From UBA981 sp942490995 (GTDB taxonomy: Bacteria > Pseudomonadota > Gammaproteobacteria > Ga0077536): DNA of 64,000 nucleotides. The translations under genes were made by a program, and so were the position numbers. Below, piece after piece: positions 55,135-64,000 of the stretch (its first letter is position 1; every line of letters starts with the position of its first letter). The notes under the pieces were generated by a model, which was given only the letters and a program-made list of their open reading frames with translations, ran no database searches and was not told the DNA's origin. The stretch lies in contig CALOBG010000127.1 in NCBI GenBank assembly GCA_942490995.1, positions 54,868-118,867 of the forward strand. Direction: 5' to 3'.

Positions 55135-56022
55135 ATGGCCAGTAAACGATCGAGCGGCATTACTGTCGGCGTATTTCAGAACCTGTGTGATGTGCCGGCC
55201 GGCGACCCCGCGATCGTCGCCGCCGCCGCCGAGAAACACGGTTTCGATTCCTATTGGTTACCCGAACACGTCGTAATTCCGCAGGGCTCGGCCGATGTCT
55301 ATCCCGGCAAACAGGCCGACCAGCCGGCGCCCGACTACCTGTTCAAGATGCCGGACCCGTTGATCGGACTGGCGCGCGCCTCGAGTACGACGACCACGAT
55401 CAAACTCGGCACCGGGGTGGCGCTGGTCCCGGAACGCAATCCGATCACCGCGGCTTCGGAAATCGCCTCGCTCGATCATTACTCCGGCGGACGTTTCCTG
55501 TACGGCATCGGCGCCGGCTGGAACGAGCCGGAATGCACCGTCATGGGCGGCGATTTCGACCACCGCTGGACGCAGACCACGGAAGCGATCGCGGTCATGA
55601 AAAAACTCTGGAGCGGCGAGTACGTCGAGCACCACGGCAAGTACTACGATTTCCCGCCGCTGGTGTGCCGGCCGGCGCCGGCACGTAAACCCCACCCGCC
55701 GGTCCTGCTCGGCTCGATCGGCTCGCCGCGGGTCTTCAGCCGGGTCGCGAAATGGGGCGACGGCTGGATGCCATTCACCTCCGATGCCGACGAAATCGCG
55801 CGCGGCAAAGCCGAAATCGGCCGGCTGGCCAAGGCCGCCGGACGCGATCCGGACGCCTTTCAGATCATCATGTTTTCGACCCCCGATGGCGCCGCGCGCA
55901 ATACCGCGGCGATCGCCGCCGCGGCCAAAGCCGGCGCCAGCTCGGTGGTGCTGTGGCTGAACGGCAGCAATGCGGATGAACTCAGCGCAGAACTGGCCGA
56001 ACTTGCGGCGGCCTTGTTCTGA
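55135..56022 (+). CDS. LLM class F420-dependent oxidoreductase (TIGR03619-like)
   Basis: Luciferase-like protein of 295 residues. It follows the F420-assigned TIGR03619 pattern: FDSYWLPEHVVIP, TTTTIKLGTGVALVPERNP, IASLDHYSGGRFLYGIGAGWNEPE, HPPVLLGSIGSPRVFSRVAKWGDGW (split here by length). ATG at 55135 with GGAGG upstream. Followed by a palindromic repeat and an enoyl-CoA hydratase. Confidence 0.88.
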   Translation: MASKRSSGITVGVFQNLCDVPAGDPAIVAAAAEKHGFDSYWLPEHVVIPQGSADVYPGKQADQPAPDYLFKMPDPLIGLARASSTTTTIKLGTGVALVPERNPITAASEIASLDHYSGGRFLYGIGAGWNEPECTVMGGDFDHRWTQTTEAIAVMKKLWSGEYVEHHGKYYDFPPLVCRPAPARKPHPPVLLGSIGSPRVFSRVAKWGDGWMPFTSDADEIARGKAEIGRLAKAAGRDPDAFQIIMFSTPDGAARNTAAIAAAAKAGASSVVLWLNGSNADELSAELAELAAALF

Positions 56023-56058
56023 ACTATTTGTGCGAAATCTTGCGACAGGAAGGCGCTG

Positions 56059-56123
56059 GTGGCGCGCAGGTCGCGCGACAGGCGGGCCTCGAACGCTAGC
56101 CTGACGCGCGACCCGCACGCCAC
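56059..56123. repeat. Dispersed palindromic repeat, copy 2 (short loop)
   Basis: 24-base arms at 56059-56082 and 56100-56123 are inverted copies matching at about 21 of 24 positions, with a 17-base loop. The arms and flanks match the element at 12.77-12.90 kb. It lies between two plus-strand genes. As transcript, it would form a strong hairpin. Confidence 0.75.
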
Positions 56124-56172
56124 GGACACGGTACAAAGCTTTTACACTCAAATTTAGCCAGCGGCGGGATTC

Positions 56173-56961
56173 ATGACTTACCAGCACATCACGCTCGATC
56201 GACGTGGCCCGATCGCCTACGTCACCTTCAACCGGCCGGCGGTGGCGAATGCGCTCAGCTACGACCACCTCGCCGAGATCGAACACTGCGCGCTCGGCTT
56301 CCGTGATGACGCCGAAACCCGGGTGGTGATATTCACCGGCGCCGGCAAACATTTTTCGTCCGGCGCCGATCTGTCCGAAATGCTCGCCGGCAGCGCCGAT
56401 CCGCTGGTCCTCAAACGCCGCCGCTGGCGCATCGGCGAACGCACCCTGCACGCCCTGCTCGGCATCGATCAAATCACCATCGGCGCGTGGAACGGGGGCG
56501 CGCTGGGCGGCGGCGCGTGCCTGGCAACGGCGACGGATTTCCGCATCGGCAACCGCGACTGTTTTATCCAGTACCCCGAGATCGACGTCGGTCTCAACCT
56601 GATGTGGCAGAGCCTGCCGCTGACCATGCGCCTGGTCGGTCCGACGCGCGCCAAGCGGCTCGTGATCGGTGGCGAACGCATCCACGCCGAAACGCTGCTG
56701 GCGTGGGGGCTGCTCGAAGAAATTGTCGACAGCGAAGGACTTATCGACCGCGCCACCACGTTCGCGGAAACCTACGTCAACAAGTCGCCGGTCGCCGCGC
56801 AGATGATCAAGCGCAGTATCAACCAGATCGGCGGCGCCCTCGATCGCGCGTTTATGCATATGGACGCGGATCAGAACCTGCTCACGTTTACCGGCAAGGA
56901 TCAGAAAATCGCCTCCGCGGCGTACCTCAAGCGCCACACTCCCGATTTCAGCGGCGATTGA
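56173..56961 (+). CDS. Enoyl-CoA hydratase/isomerase family protein
   Basis: Crotonase-fold protein of 262 residues. Oxyanion-hole segments: KHFSSGADLSEMLAG and IGAWNGGALGGGACLATATD. The catalytic region reads CFIQYPEIDVGLNLMWQSLP, keeping the first Glu (PEIDVG) but not the second typical of hydratases. ATG at 56173. Independent of the flanking genes by spacing. Substrate unknown. Confidence 0.87.
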   Translation: MTYQHITLDRRGPIAYVTFNRPAVANALSYDHLAEIEHCALGFRDDAETRVVIFTGAGKHFSSGADLSEMLAGSADPLVLKRRRWRIGERTLHALLGIDQITIGAWNGGALGGGACLATATDFRIGNRDCFIQYPEIDVGLNLMWQSLPLTMRLVGPTRAKRLVIGGERIHAETLLAWGLLEEIVDSEGLIDRATTFAETYVNKSPVAAQMIKRSINQIGGALDRAFMHMDADQNLLTFTGKDQKIASAAYLKRHTPDFSGD

Positions 56962-57031
56962 CGCGGCACTTTAACGCGATGAGCAAGCCTGTTGGTGAGT
57001 GTCTGGCGATGACCCCGCGCGCGTGGCGACC

Positions 57032-58558
57032 ATGACTGGCCCGCCCGCCGCCGCGGCCGGTGACACCAGCTTTTTTGGCCACCCGCGCGGCCTGGCGACG
57101 CTGTTTTTTACCGAGATGTGGGAGCGTTTCAGCTACTACGGCATGCGCGCCATACTGATCCTGTTCATGACCGCTCCGGTTACCAACGGCGGTCTCGGTT
57201 TCGACGTCGGCCAGGCCGGCGCGGTCTACGGGCTGTATACCGCCATGGTTTACCTCGCCTGTCTGCCCGGCGGCTGGATCGCGGACCGCTATATCGGCCA
57301 GCGCCGTGCGACCCTGGTCGGCGGAGTCATCATCATGGCCGGGCATATCGCCCTGGCGGTGCCGAACGTTGCGAGTTTTTATCTCGGCCTGGTGCTCCTC
57401 GTAATCGGTACCGGTTTTCTCAAGCCGAATATTTCGACCATGGTCGGGCAGCTTTATGCCGAACACGATCGCCGCCGTGACGCCGGTTATTCGATTTATT
57501 ACATGGGCATCAATATCGGCGCCTTCATGGCGCCGCTACTGGTCGGCTGGCTCGGCCAGGGCGCCGGATTTCGACGCCTGCTGGTCGACGTCGGCATCGA
57601 CCCCGCCCTGTCCTGGCATTTCGGTTTCGGCCTCGCCGCCATCGGCATGGCCGCCGGGCTTATCCATTACCTGCTCGGCGCCCGCCATCTGGGCGACGCC
57701 GGCACTCGACCCGACCACGCCGCGGCCGGTCCCGGTGACGCCGGCGTGCAGCTGGTGCGCGGTGTACTCGCTATCGTCGGCCTGGCCGGCGTGGTTGCCG
57801 CGCTGGCCGCGCTCGGCCTGATCGAACTGAGTGCCGAAGGCCTCGGTGATGCCTTCGGCGTGGTCCTGCTGATCATCACCGTTGGGTTTTTTGTGTGGCT
57901 GTTCACGATGGCCGAATGGAGCGCCGAAGAACGTCGGCGGCTGATCCTGATCCTGGTCCTGTTCCTGGCGGCGACGGTGTTCTGGTCGCTCTACGAACAG
58001 GGCGGCTCGACACTCAACCTGTTTGCCGAGCGCAATACCGACACCACGATATTCGGCTTCGATTTTCCGGCCAGCTGGATGCAGTCATTGAACCCGATTT
58101 ACATTATCTGCGGGCTGGCGCCGGGCTTTGCCTGGCTGTGGATCAGGCTCGGACCACGGGAACCGTCGAGCCCGGCCAAGTTCGCCATTGGCCTGCTGTT
58201 CATGGCGCTCGGCTGGATGGTCATGATCGGCGCCGCTGCCGAAGCCGAGCGCGGCGCGCTGGTGTCGCCACTGTGGCTGGCGATCATGTACCTGCTGCAC
58301 GCGATCGGCGAGATGTGTCTGAGTCCGGTCGGCTTGAGCGCCATGAGCAGACTGGCACCGGCGCGCATCGCCGGTTTGACCATGGGGGTATGGTTTCTGG
58401 CCAGCTCGATCGGTTCCTATCTCGGCGGGCGCGTGGCAGGGCTGTACGAAACGTTGAGCCTGGTCAGCATTTTTGCCACCCTGACGCTGATCGCGATCGT
58501 CGCAACGCTGATTATGGCGATGATGGTGCGACCGCTGCGGCGCGCTCTCGGCGCTTAA
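57032..58558 (+). CDS. POT/PTR-family proton-dependent peptide transporter
   Basis: Inner-membrane MFS transporter of 508 residues with about 12-14 hydrophobic segments. The POT signature ExxERFxYYG is intact (EMWERFSYYGMRA), as are FLKPNISTMVGQLY and the YSIYYMGINIGAF region. Imports di/tripeptides or peptide-like compounds with protons. The start is set at ATG 57032; a GTG at 56999 is also possible and neither has a strong ribosome site. Convergent with the CaiB gene 8 bases later. Confidence 0.92.
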   Translation: MTGPPAAAAGDTSFFGHPRGLATLFFTEMWERFSYYGMRAILILFMTAPVTNGGLGFDVGQAGAVYGLYTAMVYLACLPGGWIADRYIGQRRATLVGGVIIMAGHIALAVPNVASFYLGLVLLVIGTGFLKPNISTMVGQLYAEHDRRRDAGYSIYYMGINIGAFMAPLLVGWLGQGAGFRRLLVDVGIDPALSWHFGFGLAAIGMAAGLIHYLLGARHLGDAGTRPDHAAAGPGDAGVQLVRGVLAIVGLAGVVAALAALGLIELSAEGLGDAFGVVLLIITVGFFVWLFTMAEWSAEERRRLILILVLFLAATVFWSLYEQGGSTLNLFAERNTDTTIFGFDFPASWMQSLNPIYIICGLAPGFAWLWIRLGPREPSSPAKFAIGLLFMALGWMVMIGAAAEAERGALVSPLWLAIMYLLHAIGEMCLSPVGLSAMSRLAPARIAGLTMGVWFLASSIGSYLGGRVAGLYETLSLVSIFATLTLIAIVATLIMAMMVRPLRRALGA

Positions 58559-58566
58559 GCGAAGGC

Positions 58567-59790
58567 TCAGGTCGCGGGATTGCTGTGCAACACCCCGGCG
58601 TTCTGCAGGGCGGTGATTTTTTGTTCGTCGTAACCGAGGATGTCGCGCAGCACGGTGAGGTTATGTTCGCCAAGCGCGGCGGCCTCGAGCGGCTGGTTGT
58701 TTTCGAACTCGGAGAACCTGAGCGGCATACCCGGCATCAGTACATCGCCGAGCTTGGCATCGTGGACGGTGCGGATGGTGCCGCGCGCGCGCATGTGCGG
58801 ATGATTCGCGAGTTCGGAAATTCTTAATACCGGCGAACACGGCACGCGCTGCGCTTCAAGCGCAGCGAGGATGTCGCGGTCGGACGCCTGGCTGCTAACC
58901 CAGTCCTGCACGATGGCGATCACCTCGTCGGCCGCCGCCACGCGTTTCTCATTGGTGTCGTAGCGCGGATCGTCGATCAGCTCCGGGCGCCCGATCGCAC
59001 GGCACACGCCCGGCCATTGCGGCTGCAGGGCGATAATACAGATGTAGTTGTCCGGGCCTTTGAACAGGCCCAGCGGACACACCGCGAAATGGTGGTGACC
59101 CGAGCGCGTCGGCTCGCTGGCGCCGCCCGATACACTGTACAGCTGAACATTGAGTTCGTGACAATGGGTGTAGGCGTCGAGCAGGGAGATGTCGAGAAAC
59201 TGCCCGGCCCCGCCCCGTGCGCGGTGCAGTAGCGCGAAGCCGATCGCACACGCGGCATGTACACCCGTCATGACGTCACCGATACCGGCCATCGGGAACG
59301 ACGGCGGCCCGTCGGGATCGCCGATCATACCCATGATGCCGCTGTAGGCCTGGGCGATATAGTCGAAGCCGGGCAAGGCGGAAAGTTCGCCTTCCTGGCC
59401 GAAGGCGGAAATCGAGCACATCACGATGTTCGGATTTATTTCACGGACCTGCTGCCAGGAAAAGCCCAGCCGTCCGATCACACCGGGCGCGAAATTTTCG
59501 ATGAACACGTCCGCGCCCGCGATCAGATCGCGCAGGACGTCCTTGGCCTGCTGGTCCTTGGCGTTCATGCACAGGCTGTATTTGCCGCGGTTCTGCTGCA
59601 CGTAATAAGCACTGCGGCCGTCGACGATCGCAGGCAGTACGCGCGAGACATCGCCGAGCGGCGGAAACTCGACCTTGATCACTTCAGCGCCCATTTCCGC
59701 CATCAGGCGGGTCGCCGTCGGTCCGGCGAGGACGTGCGACATATCGATGACGCGATAGCCGTTGAGCAGATGTTTGGGCAACGAATTCAC
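58567..59790 (-). CDS. CaiB/BaiF CoA-transferase family protein
   Basis: Family III CoA-transferase of 407 residues. Start GTG at 59790. Catalytic Asp lies in PGFDYIAQAYSG. Other marks: GAEVIKVEFPPLGDVSR, NRGKYSLCMNAKD and PQWPGVCRAIGRPELIDD. It follows fbiC by 11 bases on the same strand, so it may be co-transcribed with the F420 genes. Substrate unknown. Confidence 0.9.
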   Translation of the reverse strand: MNSLPKHLLNGYRVIDMSHVLAGPTATRLMAEMGAEVIKVEFPPLGDVSRVLPAIVDGRSAYYVQQNRGKYSLCMNAKDQQAKDVLRDLIAGADVFIENFAPGVIGRLGFSWQQVREINPNIVMCSISAFGQEGELSALPGFDYIAQAYSGIMGMIGDPDGPPSFPMAGIGDVMTGVHAACAIGFALLHRARGGAGQFLDISLLDAYTHCHELNVQLYSVSGGASEPTRSGHHHFAVCPLGLFKGPDNYICIIALQPQWPGVCRAIGRPELIDDPRYDTNEKRVAAADEVIAIVQDWVSSQASDRDILAALEAQRVPCSPVLRISELANHPHMRARGTIRTVHDAKLGDVLMPGMPLRFSEFENNQPLEAAALGEHNLTVLRDILGYDEQKITALQNAGVLHSNPAT

Positions 59791-59801
59791 GGTGTTTGCC
59801 G

Positions 59802-62272
59802 TCAGTTCGAGGCCGCCTCGACACTCGAGCGCACCAGCGTACGCCGTTCATGGCGTTCGTACTTGCGTGCCGGCGTGTTGTTGATTTCGGTCAGCGCCAG
59901 CGCGTGGCGCGCGGCTGCGGCGCGTTCCGGCGTGACCTCACCGTAGGCGGTGGAACGCTGGCGCGGCGTACGGCCGGCCGCCGTGATCATCGACAGCATC
60001 TGCTCGGGCGAGGTTTCCTGGCCGTGCGCGGCGCCGGCCGCGCGGGTAATGCTTTCGTTCATCAGGGTGCCGCCGAGGTCGTTGCTGCCCGCATTCAGAC
60101 AGGCGATGACGCCGGCATGACCCATTTTGACCCACGACGTCTGGATATTGGTGATGTAGGGATCGAGCACGATACGCGCCACCGCGTGCATCAGCACTGC
60201 CTCGCGGAACGTCGGTCCGCGCCGGGCGTGGCCTTTGAGATAAAGCGGCGCCTCCATGTGTACGAACGGCAGCGGCACGAACTCGGTGAAGCCGCCGGTT
60301 TCGATCTGCAGATCGCGTACCCGCCGCAGGTGCCGCGCCCAGTGGATCGGTCGATCGACGTGTCCATACATGATGGTCGAGGTGGTCTGAAAGCCGACCT
60401 TGTGGGCGGTACGCATCACTTCGAGCCATTGCGCGGTATTGATTTTGTCCGGGCAGATGATGGCCCGCACTTCGTCGTCGAGGACTTCACCGGCGGTGCC
60501 CGGCAGGGTGCCGAGACCCGCCTCCTTCAACTGGCGCAGGTAGGTTTCGAGTTCTAGCCCCGAACTCAGCGCGCCCTGCCACACTTCGAGCGGCGAGAAC
60601 GCGTGGATATGCATATCCGGGGCGGCCTCGCGGACCGCGGCCAGGATGGCGAGGTAGGTTTCACCGGTGTATTGCGGATGGATGCCGCCCTGCATGCAGA
60701 CTTCCGTCGCGCCCCGCTGCCAGGCTTCGCTGACGCGGCGCTGGATTTCGGCATGGTCGAGATCGTAGGGGCTCCCGCGCAGGTTTTCGCTCAGCTTGCC
60801 TTTTGAGAAGGCGCAGAACTGGCACTTGAAGTAACACACGTTGGTGTAATTGATATTGCGATTGACAACAAAGCTGACCGTGTCGCCGTTATGCTCGCGG
60901 CGCCGCGCGTCGGCAGCCTGGCACACGGCGCTGAAATCGTCACCGCGAGCGCGGAACAGCCGTTCGATTTCGAGGTCGTCGAGCAACGCGCCGGCGTCCG
61001 CGCGCGCGAGCACGGCGGCCAGGTCGGCGGACACTCGCCGCGGTGTGGCGGTGATGGCGGCGACTACCGCGGCCGGCGGCGCCAGTTCCTCGCCCGGTGA
61101 CCAGTCATCGCTGCGCGGATAGCCCTCGGCGTCGACCAGGCGCAGCAGCGGTGTCGCAAAACGCGGGTCGACCCAGTTCGTAGCGTCGCGCACATAGCCG
61201 GGGTAGATGGTCAGCCGTTCATGCAGATGTTTGCCGGCGGCATAGGTTTCCGCGCGCAGTTTTTCGACGTGTGGCCAAGGTGCTTCCGGATTGACATGAT
61301 CCGGGGTCAGCGGCGATACCCCGCCCCAGTCGTTGATGCCCGCCTTGATCAATTCCGGCAGGCTGCCGGGACTCAGGTTCGGCGGCGCCTGGACGCTCAT
61401 GCCGGCCCGAAACACCAGCCGCGCGACGGCCAGCGTCCACAGCATCTCCGCCAGGTCGGGTTCCGCCGCGGCGTGCATCTTGGTGTCCGGCTTGGCGCGG
61501 AAGTTCTGGATGATGATTTCCTGCACATGTCCGAACCTGGCATGCAGCGCGCGGATCGCGAGCAGCGATTCGATGCGCTCGCGGCGGGTCTCGCCGATCC
61601 CGATCAGGATCCCGGTGGTGAACGGGATCCGCAGCCGGCCGGCAGTCTCCAGCGTCGCCAGGCGTACGGCCGGCACTTTATCCGGCGAACCGTAGTGCGG
61701 CATGCCTTTCTCGCACAGTCGTGCGCTGGCCGATTCGAGCATGATGCCCATGCTCGGCGAGACCTCGCGCAGCATCGCGCACTCATCGGCGCTGAGGGTG
61801 CCCGGGTTCATGTGCGGCAACAGTCCGGTCTGGGTAAAAACCGCGTCGGCGGCAGCGCGCAGGTATTCGATGGTGCTGGCGTAGCCCATGGCCGCGAGCG
61901 CGTCGCGTGCGGTTTTGTAGCGCAGTTCCGGCTTTTCGCCGAGCGTGAACAGCGCTTCCTTGCAACCCGAGGCGCTGGACCTGCGCGCGCCAGTTCGACC
62001 ACTGCGTCGAGACTCATGTAGGGGCTCGGCGACGCGTTTCGGCGCCTTGGCGAAGGTGCAGTAATGGCACACGTCGCGACACAGGCTTGCGTCAGCGGAA
62101 TAAAAATCTTGCGCGAATACGTCACGCCATTGTCGAAGCCCTGGTCGCGGATCACCGCGGCGGCGGACATCAGTGCTTCGAGCGCAGTGCAATCGGCCAG
62201 GGCCAGCGCCGCCGCGTCACTGATGGCGGTGCCGGCAACGGCGTCTTCGAGGGTATTACTGAATGACGTCAT
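59802..62272 (-). CDS. fbiC: F420 precursor (Fo) synthase FbiC (CofG-CofH fusion), 5' indels
   Basis: Two radical-SAM domains make Fo, the deazaflavin core of F420, from tyrosine and 5-amino-6-ribitylaminouracil. Corrected length about 823 residues. The CofG half carries CRDVCHYC, the CofH half VCYFKCQFC (both C-x3-C-x2-C). The first about 100 residues are split by three indels: near 62083-62090 (one missing base or two extra), one extra G at 62021-62024, one missing base near 61970-61992. The remaining sequence from 61.97 to 59.8 kb is intact. ATG at 62272 (MTSFSNTLEDAVAG). Confidence 0.92.
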
Positions 62273-62298
62273 GTAATTAGCGGGCAACCTGGAAGCAG

Positions 62299-63008
62299 TC
62301 AAATCAAACGCGACGCAGCGGCAATTTCGCTGCGTTCGTGGTCGGCATTATGCCGGGCGACGAGCCGACGTGCGATGCCGCTGTCGCTGAGATAGGCCAG
62401 GGTTTCGGTTTCGCTGTCGTAGCTGAGCAGGGTCTGCAGGTCCATGGGATTGTCGATATCGAGCGCGAAACCGCCGAGTTCAACGACTTCCGCGCCGATC
62501 CCGGCCGCTTCGGCGGCGCCCCGGTGGGCGGCGAAACTGCCGCGACCAAAAGCGTATTCGATGACGTCGGCGGGCGTAACGGCGAGCGCATTGGTGCCAT
62601 CGCTGTTCGCGATCGGGTACGATCGTCACCGCCGGGCAGCCGCGGTGCGCTTCGACGATGCGATCGATTTCCATGACCGGTTGCGAGCGGGACGTCGCCC
62701 GGGATCATCAGCAGCCCGCGCTGGCCGTGGTTGGCGAGCCATTCGCCCGCCTGGCGGATGGCGCGCGCAGGCCGCTGAAGCGGCTTCCTCCAGAAACAGG
62801 CCGCCGACGCGCTCGACCGCGTAGCGCGCGCGCACCTCGTGCGAGACCACCACCACGCCAGTGACCAGATGCGGCCTGGCGAAATGCCGCGTGCAGCACG
62901 TCGTTCAGCATCGCCTGCGCGAGCGATTCGCGTTCGGCCGCTGACAGCATCGTCGGCGAGGCGCGTTTTCGCGTTGGAGAAGCGCTTGACTGGTACGGTC
63001 ACCCACAT
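62299..63008 (-). CDS. cofC: 2-phospho-L-lactate (or PEP) guanylyltransferase CofC, multiple indels
   Basis: Makes the guanylylated three-carbon donor for F420 side-chain assembly. Fragments in several frames give a consistent CofC: MWVTVPVKRFSNAKTRLA, then LSAAERESLAQAMLNDVLH, VVVVSHEVRARYAVERVGG, WLANHGQRGLLMIPGDVPL, EIDRIVEAHRGCPAVTIVPD, and LGGFALDIDNPMDLQTLLSY with stop at 62299. At least six single-base indels separate them. Start at 63008, 7 bases after cofD. Extent is from the assembled frames. Confidence 0.85.
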
Positions 63009-63015
63009 GATCTGA

Positions 63016-63964
63016 TCATCGCAACGTATGCAGAAAATCAATCGCAGTGTGCGCCAGATCGACGCGATCGTCCAGCGTCTCCATGACCGTCTGGGCACTG
63101 GTAACCGCCAGTCGGGCCGCGAAATCTGTGCGACCAGCGACGGCATCGCGGTGGTCGAGGATGAAGCCGTCGAGCAGGTCACCGTAATGCGCCGCGACCG
63201 CGGCGGCGTCGACGGCAGGCCGAGTTCGGCCATGATCTTCGCGGTCGGTCCCTTGATCGCCGCGCCGCCGACGATCGGAGAAACCGCAATCACCGGCGCT
63301 CGACACCGCGCAGCGCGGCGCCAACGCCGGCACGGCGAGGATCGGGTCGATGCTCAGGAACGGGTTCGACGGACAGATGATCACCCCGGCGAGTCCGCAT
63401 GGTCGCTAGTGATGCAGGCACCTCGTGCCGCATGGCGCGCGCCGCAGCCGCGCCTTCGAAGCTGATCGTGCGCACGCGTGGCGCGCAGCGATCGCGCACG
63501 AAATAATGCTGGAACGCGAGCTCACCGTCGTCCGTCACCACCCGCGTGCGACAGCGCGCGTCACTCATCGGCCAGACGCGGTACTCAATACCGTGTGTGC
63601 GTGAACAGCTGCCGCGTGAGTCGCACTCAGCGAGTGGCCGGCGTCGAGCAGACCCGGTACGGCGCACGTGTACCGCGAGATCGCGGTCGCCGAGATTGAA
63701 CCAGGCTTCACCACCGAGCGCGGCAAACGTGGTTATGAATTGCCATGACTCGTCGACCCGCCCCCAGCCGGTCTGCGGATTGTTCAAACCTGCCAGGGTG
63801 TACATCAGGGTATCGAGGTCGGGACTGACGTGCAGGCCGAGGTGTTCGAAATCGTCACCGGTGTTGGCCAGGAAAGCGAGTTGCGCAGGCGGCAGGACCC
63901 GGCTCAGCCCGAGAGCCAGCTTGGCGCCGCCGACGCCGCCGGTGATGGCGAGGTAAGTATCCAT
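63016..63964 (-). CDS. cofD: 2-phospho-L-lactate transferase CofD, multiple indels
   Basis: Transfers the phospho(enol)pyruvyl/lactyl group onto Fo. N-terminus AITGGVGGAKLALGL and LAFLANTGDDFEHLGL are diagnostic. Later fragments in other frames are ECSP-type segment GVIICPSNPFLSIDPILAVP, VIAVSPIVGGAAIKGP and TAKIMAELG, then the C-terminus ARLAVTSAQTVMETLDD with stop at 63016. At least four indels (around 63.6, 63.41, 63.3 and 63.2 kb). ATG at 63964; heads a cofD-cofC-fbiC unit. Confidence 0.87.
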
Positions 63965-64000
63965 GGCTGTGACTCGAACTTATTGAAACAGATCGTCGGC

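Noticed and set aside
51908..56022. Bacterial luciferase (lux) operon
   Set aside because: No luxA/luxB pair or fatty-acid reductase genes; the proteins belong to broader LLM subfamilies.
1..64000. CRISPR array, tRNA or rRNA genes, prophage
   Set aside because: No regularly spaced repeats, cloverleaf-like sequences, rRNA segments or phage genes were recognised.

Overview
This window is a high-GC, gene-dense stretch of a bacterial chromosome or metagenome contig, most likely from a gammaproteobacterium. The reasons are the outer-membrane transporters (BtuB type), the AcuI, PTR-transporter and LinB-type dehalogenase families, and compact operons with ATGA start/stop couplings. The exact taxon cannot be read from the sequence. 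No rRNA, tRNA, CRISPR array or intact transposon is visible.

Layout. 0-7 kb (+): the 3' part of metH, asnS, a thiamine-binding protein and an acyl-CoA synthetase in one overlapping run. 7-10.5 kb (-): a FadB-like bifunctional enzyme and AcuI. 10.6-12.7 kb (+): a MoxR ATPase and a CoxE-type VWA protein. 12.9-36.6 kb: everything is on the minus strand. This run holds a Baeyer-Villiger-type monooxygenase, a GMC oxidoreductase, a histone-deacetylase-like hydrolase, HMG-CoA lyase, two enoyl-CoA hydratases, a BtuF-like protein, fused acyl-CoA mutase IcmF with its TetR regulator, PanB, a haloalkane dehalogenase, an alpha-methylacyl-CoA racemase, a CitE-like lyase, a MaoC hydratase, a malonyl-CoA synthetase, an acyl-CoA dehydrogenase, a CaiB CoA-transferase, and btuB behind a cobalamin riboswitch. 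37-40.3 kb (+): a DUF2946 protein, two outer-membrane 'transporter' proteins rich in Met and His, and a c-type cytochrome. 40.3-56 kb: seven luciferase-like (LLM) flavin/F420 oxidoreductases mixed with an MBL hydrolase, FAH hydrolase, quinone oxidoreductase, RRM protein, GST-like protein, a DUF3047 protein, a thiolase and its KAS/OB-fold partner. 56-64 kb: enoyl-CoA hydratase, PTR transporter, CaiB transferase, then coenzyme F420 biosynthesis genes (fbiC, cofC, cofD).

Two themes tie the window together. The first is acyl-CoA catabolism of branched, cyclic or terpenoid-like substrates: activation, racemisation, dehydrogenation, hydration, retro-Claisen and thiolytic cleavage, and B12-dependent rearrangement. 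The second is coenzyme F420: a cofD-cofC-fbiC cluster lies in the same 23 kb as seven LLM-family oxidoreductases, at least three of which resemble F420-dependent subfamilies known from actinobacteria. Cobalamin is a smaller theme (MetH, IcmF, BtuB, riboswitch, BtuF-like protein).

Caution on sequence quality. Three genes in the body of the window (icmF, the 44.4-kb quinone oxidoreductase, the 46.2-kb LLM gene) each carry one clear single-base frameshift, and the 39.8-kb cytochrome probably carries another. The last 2 kb (fbiC start, cofC, cofD) carry about ten more. Conserved protein sequence continues across every break in another frame, so assembly or read errors are the simplest explanation. 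I give full gene extents and mark the breaks.
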